A stretch of DNA of 64,000 nucleotides from Runella zeae DSM 19591 (lineage in GTDB: Bacteria; Bacteroidota; Bacteroidia; Cytophagales; Spirosomataceae). The notes under the pieces were generated by a model. The model did not search any database. It was not told where the DNA came from and saw only the letters and a program-made list of their open reading frames with translations. The position numbers and the translations under genes are program-made. Within the stretch, counting starts at the first letter, position 1; every line of letters begins with the position of its first letter. This document shows positions 17,437-26,887 of the stretch, one piece after another. Where the stretch lies: positions 1 to 64,000 of the forward strand of contig NZ_AUIF01000029.1 in NCBI RefSeq assembly GCF_000423565.1, read 5' to 3'.

Positions 17437-20400
17437 TTAGAGAGAAGTCTTTTTAATCTTTTTGATAGAAAAAGGTATACAAAGTTCGGTGGGGCAACAA
17501 TTATCACCAGGCTCAATAATCACTGGGCAACATCCCTCGGCGGGGCAAGTTGAATTAGACGCCGTATAGGTATAAGTACCTGGCTCTTCTAGTAAAATAA
17601 GATTACCTGTTCCGACAATAGTCCCTGAGCCTTGTTTAAACCACTGCACATTGGTGTATTGGGCGGGCACACTTACTTCTACTTTTTCACCTGCACATAG
17701 CTTGAAGGGAACCGTAAAGCACTGCCGATCCAAATCGTCCTCATTTTCAGAGCCATTGCCCGGCGTAGAGTCGCGGTCTTTTTCGTTGGTTGCGGTGATT
17801 TCGGCGGTATTAAACCATACACCCTGCGCCAATACTTTGACCCGAATTGTCAAGACCACCGTATCTCCATTAGCGGCCATGTTTCCAATATTCCATTGAT
17901 AGGTACTTGGATTATAGCTACCTGCACTTCCTCCTGCTACTCGTACAGCACTACTGCTTATGTATTGAATCCCAGCATTGAGACTATCCGTAACAACTAC
18001 TCCTGTAGCATCAAAATCCGCTTCATTCCATACCTTAAGTTTGTATTCGATGGTATCGCCAATGGCCGCGACTTTTTTGCTTATCAATTTCTTCAAAGCC
18101 AAATCCACTTCTTTAAGGCAGTTGACATCAATCGTAACCGCTACCCTGCTCGAGCTGATGTCGGTCAAACAAGCTGGATCAGTACTACGAGCCTGCGCAT
18201 AGAAGATGGTATCTCCCAAAACGATTCCTCCAGGTTTGAACGAAAGCCCTGTGTGAAGAAGTGAGCCGCCCGTAGGAGTAGCATACCATTCTACCGTAGC
18301 CAAACCAAACACGATGGCTTTGAGCGTAGGGAAGGTATCTCCTTCGCACGCGGTCAAATTGGGCGTAATAATGGTCGGAACATTAGGGTTACAGTTACAG
18401 TTAGGCCCTACAATCAGGGTATCAAATTTACAAATAGCACTAAGGCTATCGGTGATTTTGATGGTCGCTCCCGACGGAATCCCTGTCACGGTATAAGGGT
18501 TATTACCGCTTATGATACCTTTATCCACTTTCAGTGTGCCGTTTTTATTCGCTACACTAAATGTTATGCTGTAGGTTTGTACATCAGGCGAGCAGGTTGG
18601 AGTGGTTGTCAAGGCAAAAGTGGGCTTGACACAAGGCACCACCAAGGCCGCATCAATGGTAGGGTTGTCTTTATCGATTCCAGTACTCAAGGTATTGATG
18701 ACAATGACGGGGCTTTCGCCAGTAATCGGATCAAAATCAGAGTCTTTGGTATCGTCGTTAGGAGAACCTACGTCTTTTTTAGTACTGATTTGGCACGCTG
18801 CCGGAATACTACTAAGCACCATTTTCACTTTATAATTACCACTGTCGAGTCCCGTAAAACCGTAGGCTCCGCTTGTATCAGTAGTATCTGTGCTAATGAG
18901 TGCATTTGTATCTCCATTGAGCAATTGTACAATCACCCCAGCTACTCCATCTTCGTTAGCATCCTGAATACCATTGTCGTTGGTATCTTTCCAAATATAA
19001 TCTCCCAAGCTACCTTTGAGGCAGTTTTTCACTTCTATGTTTACTGTATCAGCACAGTTCGTGTTTGAATTAGTTAATACAAAACGATAAGTACCAATAG
19101 CATCCATACCCGTCACTACACCCGTAGTAGGATTTATCGTTACGACTTTGGGAGAAGAACCCAGCTGTGCCCAGCTCTCACCAGCGGCAGCATCGGGCAA
19201 ATTCACGGTAGCAATATCATTGCATATCGCCTTTACTCCAGTACTATCGGTGCCAGCGTTGGGTTTGGTGTTTACAATAAGCGTCACAAAAGTCGTATCA
19301 GAGCAGCCAGTAGTTTCATTGGTAACGACTACATATACGTTGCCCGAAGTACTAAGGTAAGCTGCGGGATTGGTAATAGGTGCGGTACGCTTTACATTAC
19401 TAAACCACTCTACTTTGTTGCTTCCGCCAACGGTGTTGTTCAAGCTACTAAGGTTAAATGTTCCTATTCCAGCACCAGACTCGTTTTCACAAACTGTTAG
19501 TTGAGAATTTTCTACCGCTGGTTTGTCAAAAATAGTCAGACTCACATAAGCCGTATCTTTACAGGCAGTAGTATTATCCGTAATGACCACTGCATAGTAA
19601 TGGGTTCCTATTTCTTCAAGTGCTGCACCGCTTGGGGTAAAACTAGCCGTAGTTTGCCCAGCGATTGCCGTTCCTAACGTACTTGTTGTAGTATCAGCCA
19701 AAGGTCCGTACCAAGCATAGCTTACACCCACACTTGGCGTAGCTACGTATGCTGTGGGGGTTTCGTCCAAACAAATGCTTTGTTGTTTGGCAGCTACCTG
19801 AGCTACTGGCAATGCCTTGACAGTCAAGGTAGTAAAAGCAGTGTCTTGACATGAGGTCGTAGGGTCAGTTACAATCACTGCATAGTATTTCGTACCAACG
19901 GTATTGATTGCGGCTCCACTAGGAGTGAAAGAAGCAGCAGTTTGCCCTCCAATCGCCGTTCCTAAACTAGCAGTAGTATCGGCCAAAGGTCCATACCAAG
20001 CATAGCTTACACCCACACTTGGGCTAGCTGTATAAGCTGAGGGGGCATCACCCAGACAAATCGTTTGTATCTTGGCAGTTACGTTGGCTACAGGACGAGG
20101 ATTAACAGTCACTTTGACGGTATCACTACAGGCCGCTTGGCCTTTGTAAGTCAAAATAAAATAATAGTCTCCTGCTACCGTAAGTCCCGTCACTACTCCC
20201 GAGCTAGGGTTGATGGCAGCGTTGGTGCTTGCGGGCTGAGAGCCTTTACTCCAAGCTTCTAGCGCCGAGGCATCTTTTAGGTCGATAGTAGTCGTACCCA
20301 CACACAAAGTTTGATTTGCTCCTGCGGAAGGTTTTACACAAGGCACATACAAACCTGCATCAATGGTAGGATTATCTTTGTTTAGTCCCGACCCCGTAAC

Positions 20401-23349
20401 GTCAATAGTAATGACGGGGCTTTCGCCGCTAATTGGGTCAAAATCAGAGTCATTTGTATCATTTCCTCCACCAGTATTGACATTTGACTTTGGCGTAATT
20501 TGACAAGTATCAGGCAAGCTGCTCACCAAAATTTTGACTTTGTAAGTACCACTTTGGAGATTTGGGAAACCATAAAGTCCACTGGCATTCGTAGTATCCG
20601 TAGCCAATACGTTGTTGTTAGTAGCATTCAAAAGTTGAACAATAACACCCGCTACGCCCTGCTCGTTGTTATCCTGAATCCCATTATCATTAGCATCTTT
20701 CCATACATAATCCCCGATAGAACCTACACATATCTTGTTGGCTACTACTACGCTGTCAATCAACACACAGTTATTGATTCCAGTAGGTACGAGTTTTACA
20801 TAGTAAGTTTGGGCGGTCGTAACGGCAGTTGGAGTTGTTTCTTCTTGGGTCAAATTCTTGTCTCTGTAGAAGGTAATTGTACCGCTTGAGCTACCAGCAG
20901 TAGTATTAGTTAAATTCACAGCTACTCCTGGACACACAGGTGCGGGGTCGGTAGTGACCAAAGTAGCAGATGCTTGAACAACTACCTCTGATGCTTCTTG
21001 TACACAAGAACTATCAGGCAAAGTACTAGCTACTACTTTAACAGTATATGTACCTGGCAATGCCGGAACAATATTGGTAAAAAGTTTATTGCTTTCTGCC
21101 ACTTTAACCCCATTGCGATAGTAGCGATACGTCCCCCCCACAATAGGAGTAGATACACGCGCCCTCAACAAACTAGAGCCATCAGCACATACTGTAGTAG
21201 TATTTAAAAGCAAAGTTTCAGCAGGAAGCGCTCCGATTTTTCCAGAACCCTGATAAGAATTTTTACAACCATCATTACCAAGGATTTGATAAGTAGCCAC
21301 TTCTCCCGCCAAATTTTTGGCAGGAAGCCCTATAAATACCGAATCTTCTTGCCCCATAGAATTTGGATAAGGCAATGTACCGTTGTAAGGCGCAGTGCTA
21401 CCATACAGCTGTGAATCGGTACTAATGATACGCCACTTATAAGGACCTACTACCTGACCTTCAGGCTGCAAATTCATGATTTGTAGGTTGGCGACCGTTG
21501 CATTTCCACAAAGTGCGCCAAATCCTACCTCCCAAGTTGGCTGGGTATAAGTCGGAATGGTCACTTGGGTAGTTACGGTTTTACAACCATCATTGAAAGA
21601 AAAAGTATAGCTACCACCTGACACTAGGCTTGAAAACTGTCCTGTGTGAGTAGGCGAATCCGATTCAGGTCCTTCGTTGACACGTGATGCCGAAGGTGCG
21701 ATGATTCGGTAAGTATAAATATTGTTCCATCCGTTTTCGGGACCACGGTTGTTGATACCGATTACATTGGCTTGTCCTGATCCAAAACATTGGTTTGTAG
21801 CATCTACGGATACAGTAGGGTTGGCATAAGTACCAATTATGATTGAATCTGTACACATAGCGCCACAAGCATCAGTGATACTCAAATAGTATTTGCCCGG
21901 TGCTAATCCCGACGAAGTATAAGAAGCACTACTTTGGGTAGAAGTATAAACGACGGTATTGGTAGTACTGTCTTTTATAACAAAAGTGTAGTTGGGAGTA
22001 GGATTGTAAGGAGGTCTTACAGCTACCGACATTTGGAGGCGATACTGTTCAGACGCTCCCGATGGGCATTGGATAGTTTTACTACAACCCATTGAATGAG
22101 GCCCTGGGCCTGTCAATTCTACCGTACGAGTGTTTATCTTATTACATCCATCTTTTACTTCTACGGTATAAGTACAAGGACGAGGCAGATTGATGAAAGT
22201 AGTATCAAAGTTAGACGAAGTAACACTGATGTTTACACCACAGCTGACACTCGTAATCGTATAAGTTAGGGGACCAATCCCTACCGAACTTGCGGTAGTA
22301 GTCAAGCGAATAGAGCCGGTTCCATTGTCACCAGGCGCACCGCATATCCCCACCGAAGTCCCTACCGACGTAGTAGGCGAAGTATAAGCTTTGGGTGTCA
22401 CAGTCACATCTCGGGCGCCTCCGCACTGATCGGTTACAGAAATCACGTAAGTGCCTCCTGCTGTTAATGTGAAAGTAGCAGATGTAGGATCTGTAATCTC
22501 ATTTCCTACCTGATTAGGACCTGATTTGACTTTGAAAATATAAGGCGCATTGCCACCACTGGCGGTGATTTTGTATTCAGCATCGCCGTTACAATTGGTA
22601 AACTTCACAAAAGAAGACGAAGCCGTAGGAGCCGGTATGGAAGAAGGGACGGTTACTTTGATAGTTTTGTAATTTCCACAAGAGTCTCTTCCTTGTATTT
22701 CGTAAGTACCGCCCATTCCGGCAGGATATACAATCGGAAACGATCCCGCTAAAGTTGTATCGTAAGGAGGCGGTACTGTACCATCAGCAGGAAGTGCCCC
22801 ATTTTTAGTCGAAATCCTAAAGAAATAATCGGGGCGCTGTTGAGAAGCAGTAGCGCCCGTAATAGCCAGGCTACCGATACTTACCGTAGGGGCTGTACCC
22901 GTACAGGGCAAATACGACACTGCTGTGGTAAACGTCCAGTTTTGCTGATAGTTGCCCGTCACTGATACAGGGAAGGTCTTCTCATCGTTGGTAGCAGGAT
23001 CAATGATCGTCAGGGTATAATTACCCGGAGCAAGAAGTTCAAACGTGACATTAGGCCCATCAAAAGGCCCAAGTTGTCCTGGGATATTTCCTCCCGTGAG
23101 CGAGTACAGATAAGTAGCCTCACCAGTGACTACTACCTTTCCCGAGGCTTGACAACGAGACTCTAAAGCAGAAATAGTAGGGGTTACTATTTGGGCTTGA
23201 GTCCAAGAAGGATAGAGCCACCCTAATACTCCCACAAAAGTTGCTAGCGCAGCTCGAAAGTATACAACTTTACTTCCAATGGTGTCGCAAAAGCGCCATA
23301 AAATACTCAACATAAAGTGTTTAATCATATGATTGATAGATTTAAACAA
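17437..23349 (-). CDS. Giant surface adhesin-like protein with SdrD_B, Ig-like and DUF11 domains
   Basis: 1970 residues. An export signal is seen around residues 30-52 (ending WLYPSWTQAQ); starts at the second or third Met (23328, 23313) are possible. Residues about 55-870 are Ig/SprB-like modules (such as GGNAPYIFKVKSG and YVISVTDQCGG). Two SdrD_B domains follow at about 875-1000 and 1445-1573 (GDYVWKDANDNGIQDNNE, GDYIWKDTNDNGIQDANE), which bind calcium in family members. Between them, two nearly identical 95-residue repeats lie at about 1085-1275. A DUF11 domain is at about 1750-1860 and a Cys-rich module ends the protein (CCPTELCIPFSIKKIKK). I find no canonical type IX C-terminal signal. 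Probably a cell-surface or secreted adhesin. Confidence 0.88.
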   Translation of the reverse strand: MFKSINHMIKHFMLSILWRFCDTIGSKVVYFRAALATFVGVLGWLYPSWTQAQIVTPTISALESRCQASGKVVVTGEATYLYSLTGGNIPGQLGPFDGPNVTFELLAPGNYTLTIIDPATNDEKTFPVSVTGNYQQNWTFTTAVSYLPCTGTAPTVSIGSLAITGATASQQRPDYFFRISTKNGALPADGTVPPPYDTTLAGSFPIVYPAGMGGTYEIQGRDSCGNYKTIKVTVPSSIPAPTASSSFVKFTNCNGDAEYKITASGGNAPYIFKVKSGPNQVGNEITDPTSATFTLTAGGTYVISVTDQCGGARDVTVTPKAYTSPTTSVGTSVGICGAPGDNGTGSIRLTTTASSVGIGPLTYTITSVSCGVNISVTSSNFDTTFINLPRPCTYTVEVKDGCNKINTRTVELTGPGPHSMGCSKTIQCPSGASEQYRLQMSVAVRPPYNPTPNYTFVIKDSTTNTVVYTSTQSSASYTSSGLAPGKYYLSITDACGAMCTDSIIIGTYANPTVSVDATNQCFGSGQANVIGINNRGPENGWNNIYTYRIIAPSASRVNEGPESDSPTHTGQFSSLVSGGSYTFSFNDGCKTVTTQVTIPTYTQPTWEVGFGALCGNATVANLQIMNLQPEGQVVGPYKWRIISTDSQLYGSTAPYNGTLPYPNSMGQEDSVFIGLPAKNLAGEVATYQILGNDGCKNSYQGSGKIGALPAETLLLNTTTVCADGSSLLRARVSTPIVGGTYRYYRNGVKVAESNKLFTNIVPALPGTYTVKVVASTLPDSSCVQEASEVVVQASATLVTTDPAPVCPGVAVNLTNTTAGSSSGTITFYRDKNLTQEETTPTAVTTAQTYYVKLVPTGINNCVLIDSVVVANKICVGSIGDYVWKDANDNGIQDNNEQGVAGVIVQLLNATNNNVLATDTTNASGLYGFPNLQSGTYKVKILVSSLPDTCQITPKSNVNTGGGNDTNDSDFDPISGESPVITIDVTGSGLNKDNPTIDAGLYVPCVKPSAGANQTLCVGTTTIDLKDASALEAWSKGSQPASTNAAINPSSGVVTGLTVAGDYYFILTYKGQAACSDTVKVTVNPRPVANVTAKIQTICLGDAPSAYTASPSVGVSYAWYGPLADTTASLGTAIGGQTAASFTPSGAAINTVGTKYYAVIVTDPTTSCQDTAFTTLTVKALPVAQVAAKQQSICLDETPTAYVATPSVGVSYAWYGPLADTTTSTLGTAIAGQTTASFTPSGAALEEIGTHYYAVVITDNTTACKDTAYVSLTIFDKPAVENSQLTVCENESGAGIGTFNLSSLNNTVGGSNKVEWFSNVKRTAPITNPAAYLSTSGNVYVVVTNETTGCSDTTFVTLIVNTKPNAGTDSTGVKAICNDIATVNLPDAAAGESWAQLGSSPKVVTINPTTGVVTGMDAIGTYRFVLTNSNTNCADTVNIEVKNCLKGSLGDYIWKDTNDNGIQDANEDGVAGVIVQLLNGDTNALISTDTTDTSGAYGFTGLDSGNYKVKMVLSSIPAACQISTKKDVGSPNDDTKDSDFDPITGESPVIVINTLSTGIDKDNPTIDAALVVPCVKPTFALTTTPTCSPDVQTYSITFSVANKNGTLKVDKGIISGNNPYTVTGIPSGATIKITDSLSAICKFDTLIVGPNCNCNPNVPTIITPNLTACEGDTFPTLKAIVFGLATVEWYATPTGGSLLHTGLSFKPGGIVLGDTIFYAQARSTDPACLTDISSSRVAVTIDVNCLKEVDLALKKLISKKVAAIGDTIEYKLKVWNEADFDATGVVVTDSLNAGIQYISSSAVRVAGGSAGSYNPSTYQWNIGNMAANGDTVVLTIRVKVLAQGVWFNTAEITATNEKDRDSTPGNGSENEDDLDRQCFTVPFKLCAGEKVEVSVPAQYTNVQWFKQGSGTIVGTGNLILLEEPGTYTYTASNSTCPAEGCCPVIIEPGDNCCPTELCIPFSIKKIKKTSL
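19520..20095 (-). repeat. Two tandem 285-bp (95-residue) repeats inside the giant gene
   Basis: The block around 19691-19760 recurs 285 bp to the right at 19976-20040 with only scattered changes (shared GGCCAAAGGTCC and CTTACACCCACACTTGG). Each unit encodes an Ig-like module containing SVGVSYAWYGPLADTT. The high nucleotide identity suggests recent duplication or gene conversion. Confidence 0.85.
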
Positions 23350-23871
23350 ATTGATAATGCGTGTACGGTTACAAAAAATAGGACATAAACATCCCGACTT
23401 CCCCCTTTCGAGAGGAAGTAAAAAATCTGATTTTCACTACTAAATCAGGGGATGCAAAGCAGCCTTTCTAGGCTCAGAAGCACTGCACTTATTCGGATCG
23501 GGTTCTTAGTAAATGATTAGGCATGGACAAGATTTTGGATAGTACTGCCTAAAAAACTAACAACAACCCTGCCAGTTTTGCCCAATTGGAACTTTTTTAA
23601 ACCTATTTGGAATATTTATACCACAAAAACATCCATTTAATATCATGAAAGTCGTTATCAGTATCCCAATTAGATATTTTGAGAAAATTTTTTTTCCAGA
23701 ACAAAACCCTCAAAAAAATACAACGAAAACTTTTATTTAAGGAATGAAACCTTCCATTTATACCATATAAACCAATTTAGTATATGGTTTTATAGTGTAA
23801 ATTGGCACACATTATGAAGGATATATGCTTATTTTTGCATAAAAGGTATACCACTACATACGATTTACCCT
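23350..23871. other. 522-bp non-coding region between giant gene and LytTR regulator
   Basis: No open frame is convincing here. It must hold the promoters of both divergent genes. Short palindromes are present: CTGATTT/AAATCAG at 23427-23448 and AGCCT/AGGCT at 23461-23474. The stretch before the LytTR gene is A/T-rich and holds interleaved inverted repeats (listed separately). Confidence 0.6.
23762..23805. promoter_or_regulatory. Interleaved inverted repeats upstream of LytTR regulator
   Basis: ACCATATA (23762-23769) pairs with TATATGGT (23781-23788), and CCAATTTA (23772-23779) pairs with TAAATTGG (23798-23805). The arms alternate, A-B-A'-B', which fits overlapping operator half-sites. They lie 67-110 bp before the GTG start of the LytTR gene. 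Use as an autoregulatory site is inferred. Confidence 0.4.
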
Positions 23872-24573
23872 GTGAGAAACTATTTGCCCCTTATCGTTGA
23901 AGACGATGCAACTTCGGCGTCGCTATTAGAGTCATTTTTGCAGCAACTTCCTCTTTTTGAGAAGCCTATCATCTGTACATCAGCGATAGATGCGCTTGGT
24001 ATTCTTCAGTCTTCACCCATTGACCTGCTTTTTTTGGATATTCATTTACCAGACTTTATGGGGTTGGATTTACTGAATATGATAGTAACTCCCCCTCCAG
24101 TGGTGATTACAACAGCCGACCCCAATTTGGCAGTTCAGAGCTTTGACTACGATGTGGCAGACTATTTGCTCAAACCTTTGCACTTTCCCCGAACTGTCAG
24201 GGCTATCAATCGTGCTTTATCCATCAAAATAGCTGGCAATAGTATCACTAGTCAAAATAGCATATTCGTTAAAGCTGGCCGCCAATTACGCCGATTTTTA
24301 TTTGAAGAAATCGACTACATTGAAGCATTTGGGATATATTCTAAGCTCATAGGTTCCCAAGGAACATTGGTTGTAAACGAACCTATTTCCACCTTAGAAG
24401 AGCGTTTGCCCAAACGTTCGTTTGCGCGTGTACAAAAATCTTTTATTGTTAATTTAGATAAAGTAAGTGGTTTTGATTCCAAATCACTTTTTGTAGGCTC
24501 TACCAAAATTCCGATTGGTTCAGCCTATCGAGATACTTTAAAAAACTTTTGGTGGTTTGGAGAGCCTAAATAA
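23872..24573 (+). CDS. LytTR-family response regulator
   Basis: A 233-residue regulator: receiver domain (about 1-120) with the acidic pair in VEDD, phospho-acceptor D56 (LFLDIHLPD), the conserved Thr (VITTAD) and Lys (YLLKPLHFP); then a LytTR DNA-binding domain (about 135-230; IFVKAGRQLRRFLFEEIDYIEA, ERLPKRSFARVQKSFIVNL). The start is GTG: an in-frame stop lies at 23815-23817 and no ATG is available between, so GTG is the best choice. It is followed 228 nt later by a TPR sensor kinase on the same strand, its likely partner. The divergent giant surface-protein gene is a candidate target (inference). Confidence 0.9.
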   Translation: MRNYLPLIVEDDATSASLLESFLQQLPLFEKPIICTSAIDALGILQSSPIDLLFLDIHLPDFMGLDLLNMIVTPPPVVITTADPNLAVQSFDYDVADYLLKPLHFPRTVRAINRALSIKIAGNSITSQNSIFVKAGRQLRRFLFEEIDYIEAFGIYSKLIGSQGTLVVNEPISTLEERLPKRSFARVQKSFIVNLDKVSGFDSKSLFVGSTKIPIGSAYRDTLKNFWWFGEPK

Positions 24574-24641
24574 TCCCCTAAAAATCAATACAATTACCCC
24601 AATACATCAAAAGCATTGTTAGCTAATTTTTTTAAACTTCC

Positions 24642-24748
24642 CCCGCCGATTAGCGCAGATTTAAAGCCGCAGATAGGAGACTGTAAACTATATAAAGCTT
24701 TTTTTAGCGAGAATCTGCGTTTGTATTATTCAGCGGACTCCTGCGGGT
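24642..24748. repeat. Candidate dispersed palindromic element
   Basis: In the 228-bp gap between the regulator and kinase genes, CGCAGATT (24654-24661) pairs with AATCTGCG (24712-24719), with outer CCCGC/GCGGG arms at 24642-24646 and 24743-24747 and a second GCCGCAGAT at 24666-24674. Repeats built on CGCAGATT/AATCTGCG are, from memory, common between genes in Bacteroidota. Only one copy is in this window. Confidence 0.45.
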
Positions 24749-24801
24749 AAAAAACAAAACTTTTTACTTAACAATGTACTAAACCTCAGCTAACGCAAGA
24801 C

Positions 24802-26814
24802 ATGAAATGGTTACGTCTCTCGCTTTTAGGGATATTATTAAAATTTCATGGATTGCCCTTAATGGCCCAGAATCTGCAATCACTCATTCTTACCGACCGC
24901 GCCGACTCGCAACTTCTAGAGTTTTATGATACCCTCACTCCAAAGCAATGGAATACGCTATCGGGTTTACTAAAACAAGAAATAAAGACCAACACTCAGC
25001 TCAAAACACAACAACAGTATCACGGGCGTTTGTGTGTACAACTAGCCCAATTTCATACAACTCAAACCCAATTTGATTCTTCGTTTGTGTATCTAAATCG
25101 CGCATTTGAGATTTTTAATCAAAATAAAAATTGGGAAGAAGCTTCCTTTGTGATGTACCGCATCGGTACGCTGCATTCAAAAACCTATAAATTTGAAGAG
25201 TCTATTAGTCAATACTTAAGTACCCTTCTCTATAACGAACTCCACCAAGTAGATACTTACACAGGGCATGTATACAACTTATTATCTCTTGATTTTCAAG
25301 ATTTAGGGGATTCTAAAAACGAAGAAAAATACATGCTTAAGTTTATAGATTTTGCAGAAAAGAAAAATAAAGACTCTGACAAAATATACGCGTATGAGCT
25401 TTGGGCAACTGCTTTAGACAAAAAAAAGCTATATCAACATGCTCATGAGTTTCATTTGAAAGCCCTCCACTTAGTACGCAAAGGAAAATTCAAAGAAGGT
25501 GCCGATTTGGAAGGAGAGATTTTAACCTATATAGCCAAAAGCCTCCTCCATATGAAAAAATATTCCGAAGCGATACAAACAATCAATCTAGCAGAAAAAA
25601 TCATCTCCGGTAACTACCTCACTCCTAATCGCCATTTTAATTTATCAAGTGTCTATCAGACAAAAGCAGAAGTATTGCTAGCTACTCGCCAGCACAAACA
25701 AGCCCTGAAATACGCCAAGTCTGCCCACAAACTTTTGAAAGGTCTTCCTCCTCGCCAACAATTTCTTGAAGTATTGACGATTCTCATTGATATTTTAAAA
25801 GCTACAGGGCAGTATCAGGAAGCTTTAGAAGTTTATGAGGAAATGTATAAGACCGACAGTCTCTTAAAGAAAAAAAATGATTTAGCCGTCATCAAAACTG
25901 TTGAAGCTAAATTTCAATTAGAAAAGAAAGAAAAAGAAAAAGAGTTGTTTCGTAAAACACTGGAAATAAAAGAACTTGAACTAGAAAAAGGAAAAAGAGA
26001 TAAAGGACTCTTCTGGGGAATTGTGGCAGTGGGTTTATTCTTGTTGTTTTTTATGCTTTGGTCTTATTATCAAGTCAATCGCCTCAATCGTGCTTTGTCT
26101 GAGCGTAGCAAACAATTGCAATCATTGAACGATACCAAAGATAAACTCTTCGGAATTTTGGGACATGACCTACGGCGTCCTCTAGCTGATATGAACAATA
26201 CACTCCAATTGGCCGAGCACAATCTGATGTCCACGCATCTTTTGATACCACTCCTACGCAAAAAACTAACATTGCTCGAAAACTTGCTCACAAACCTCCT
26301 CTACTGGGCTCTTTCTCAACAAAATACTTTACGTATAAATCCTCGACATTTGGTTTTGTTAGATAGCATCAATGACATACTCCCTTCCCTTGAAGGTATG
26401 ATTAAAGAAAAAGAATTGAAAGTACTCCTTTTTGAATCTTCCCAAAACTTCATCTATGTAGACGAAAACCACTTGACAATCATCCTCTCCAATCTCATTC
26501 ATAATGCTATCAAATTTTCGCTGCCAGGGGGGAGTATTCAAATAACTATCACCGACGAACCCTCCCATGTTTTGTGTACTATCCACAACACAGGACAGAG
26601 CTTTGAATGGGACGGAGAAATAACCTCATCCTTCAAAACCACTACTTCTATAGGTACAAACAACGAAAAAGGCACAGGCTTAGGACTACTGGTATGTGCA
26701 GAGCTAGTAAAACTAAACAAAGGCACTATCAAAGCCTATCCCCATCCAACGGAGGGAGGAACTACCCTAAAACTCACATTTCCAACTACCAAATCCGGCC
26801 AGGTCTCCTTGTAG
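24802..26814 (+). CDS. TPR sensor histidine kinase with unusual ATP-binding box
   Basis: 670 residues. A signal peptide (ends LPLMAQ) is followed by tetratricopeptide-like helical repeats in the periplasm (about 60-370), a coiled coil, one membrane helix (about 398-422) and a cytoplasmic kinase part. The phospho-acceptor is H455 in GILGHDLRRPL. The HATPase domain has the N box (NLIHNAIKFS) and GTGLGLLVCAELVKLNKG, but the G1 box normally reading DxGxG is HNTGQS here, with N596 in place of the adenine-contacting Asp. The protein may be a weak kinase or mainly a phosphatase or scaffold. The likely partner is the LytTR regulator 228 nt upstream. Confidence 0.88.
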   Translation: MKWLRLSLLGILLKFHGLPLMAQNLQSLILTDRADSQLLEFYDTLTPKQWNTLSGLLKQEIKTNTQLKTQQQYHGRLCVQLAQFHTTQTQFDSSFVYLNRAFEIFNQNKNWEEASFVMYRIGTLHSKTYKFEESISQYLSTLLYNELHQVDTYTGHVYNLLSLDFQDLGDSKNEEKYMLKFIDFAEKKNKDSDKIYAYELWATALDKKKLYQHAHEFHLKALHLVRKGKFKEGADLEGEILTYIAKSLLHMKKYSEAIQTINLAEKIISGNYLTPNRHFNLSSVYQTKAEVLLATRQHKQALKYAKSAHKLLKGLPPRQQFLEVLTILIDILKATGQYQEALEVYEEMYKTDSLLKKKNDLAVIKTVEAKFQLEKKEKEKELFRKTLEIKELELEKGKRDKGLFWGIVAVGLFLLFFMLWSYYQVNRLNRALSERSKQLQSLNDTKDKLFGILGHDLRRPLADMNNTLQLAEHNLMSTHLLIPLLRKKLTLLENLLTNLLYWALSQQNTLRINPRHLVLLDSINDILPSLEGMIKEKELKVLLFESSQNFIYVDENHLTIILSNLIHNAIKFSLPGGSIQITITDEPSHVLCTIHNTGQSFEWDGEITSSFKTTTSIGTNNEKGTGLGLLVCAELVKLNKGTIKAYPHPTEGGTTLKLTFPTTKSGQVSL

Positions 26815-26875
26815 CACTTATTGATTTTCTAAGGTCGTTTTTTAAGAAAAAACACAAGCAAAACTTTCTTCATGC

Positions 26876-26883
26876 TACCTTTG
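26876..26883 (+). promoter_or_regulatory. -7 box (TACCTTTG) of uup, 4 nt before the start codon
   Basis: An exact TAnnTTTG match ends four bases before the ATG of uup. With the usual short -7 to start-site distance in Bacteroidota, transcription would begin at or next to the A of the ATG, giving a leaderless mRNA. Confidence 0.55.
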
Positions 26884-26887
26884 TGGC

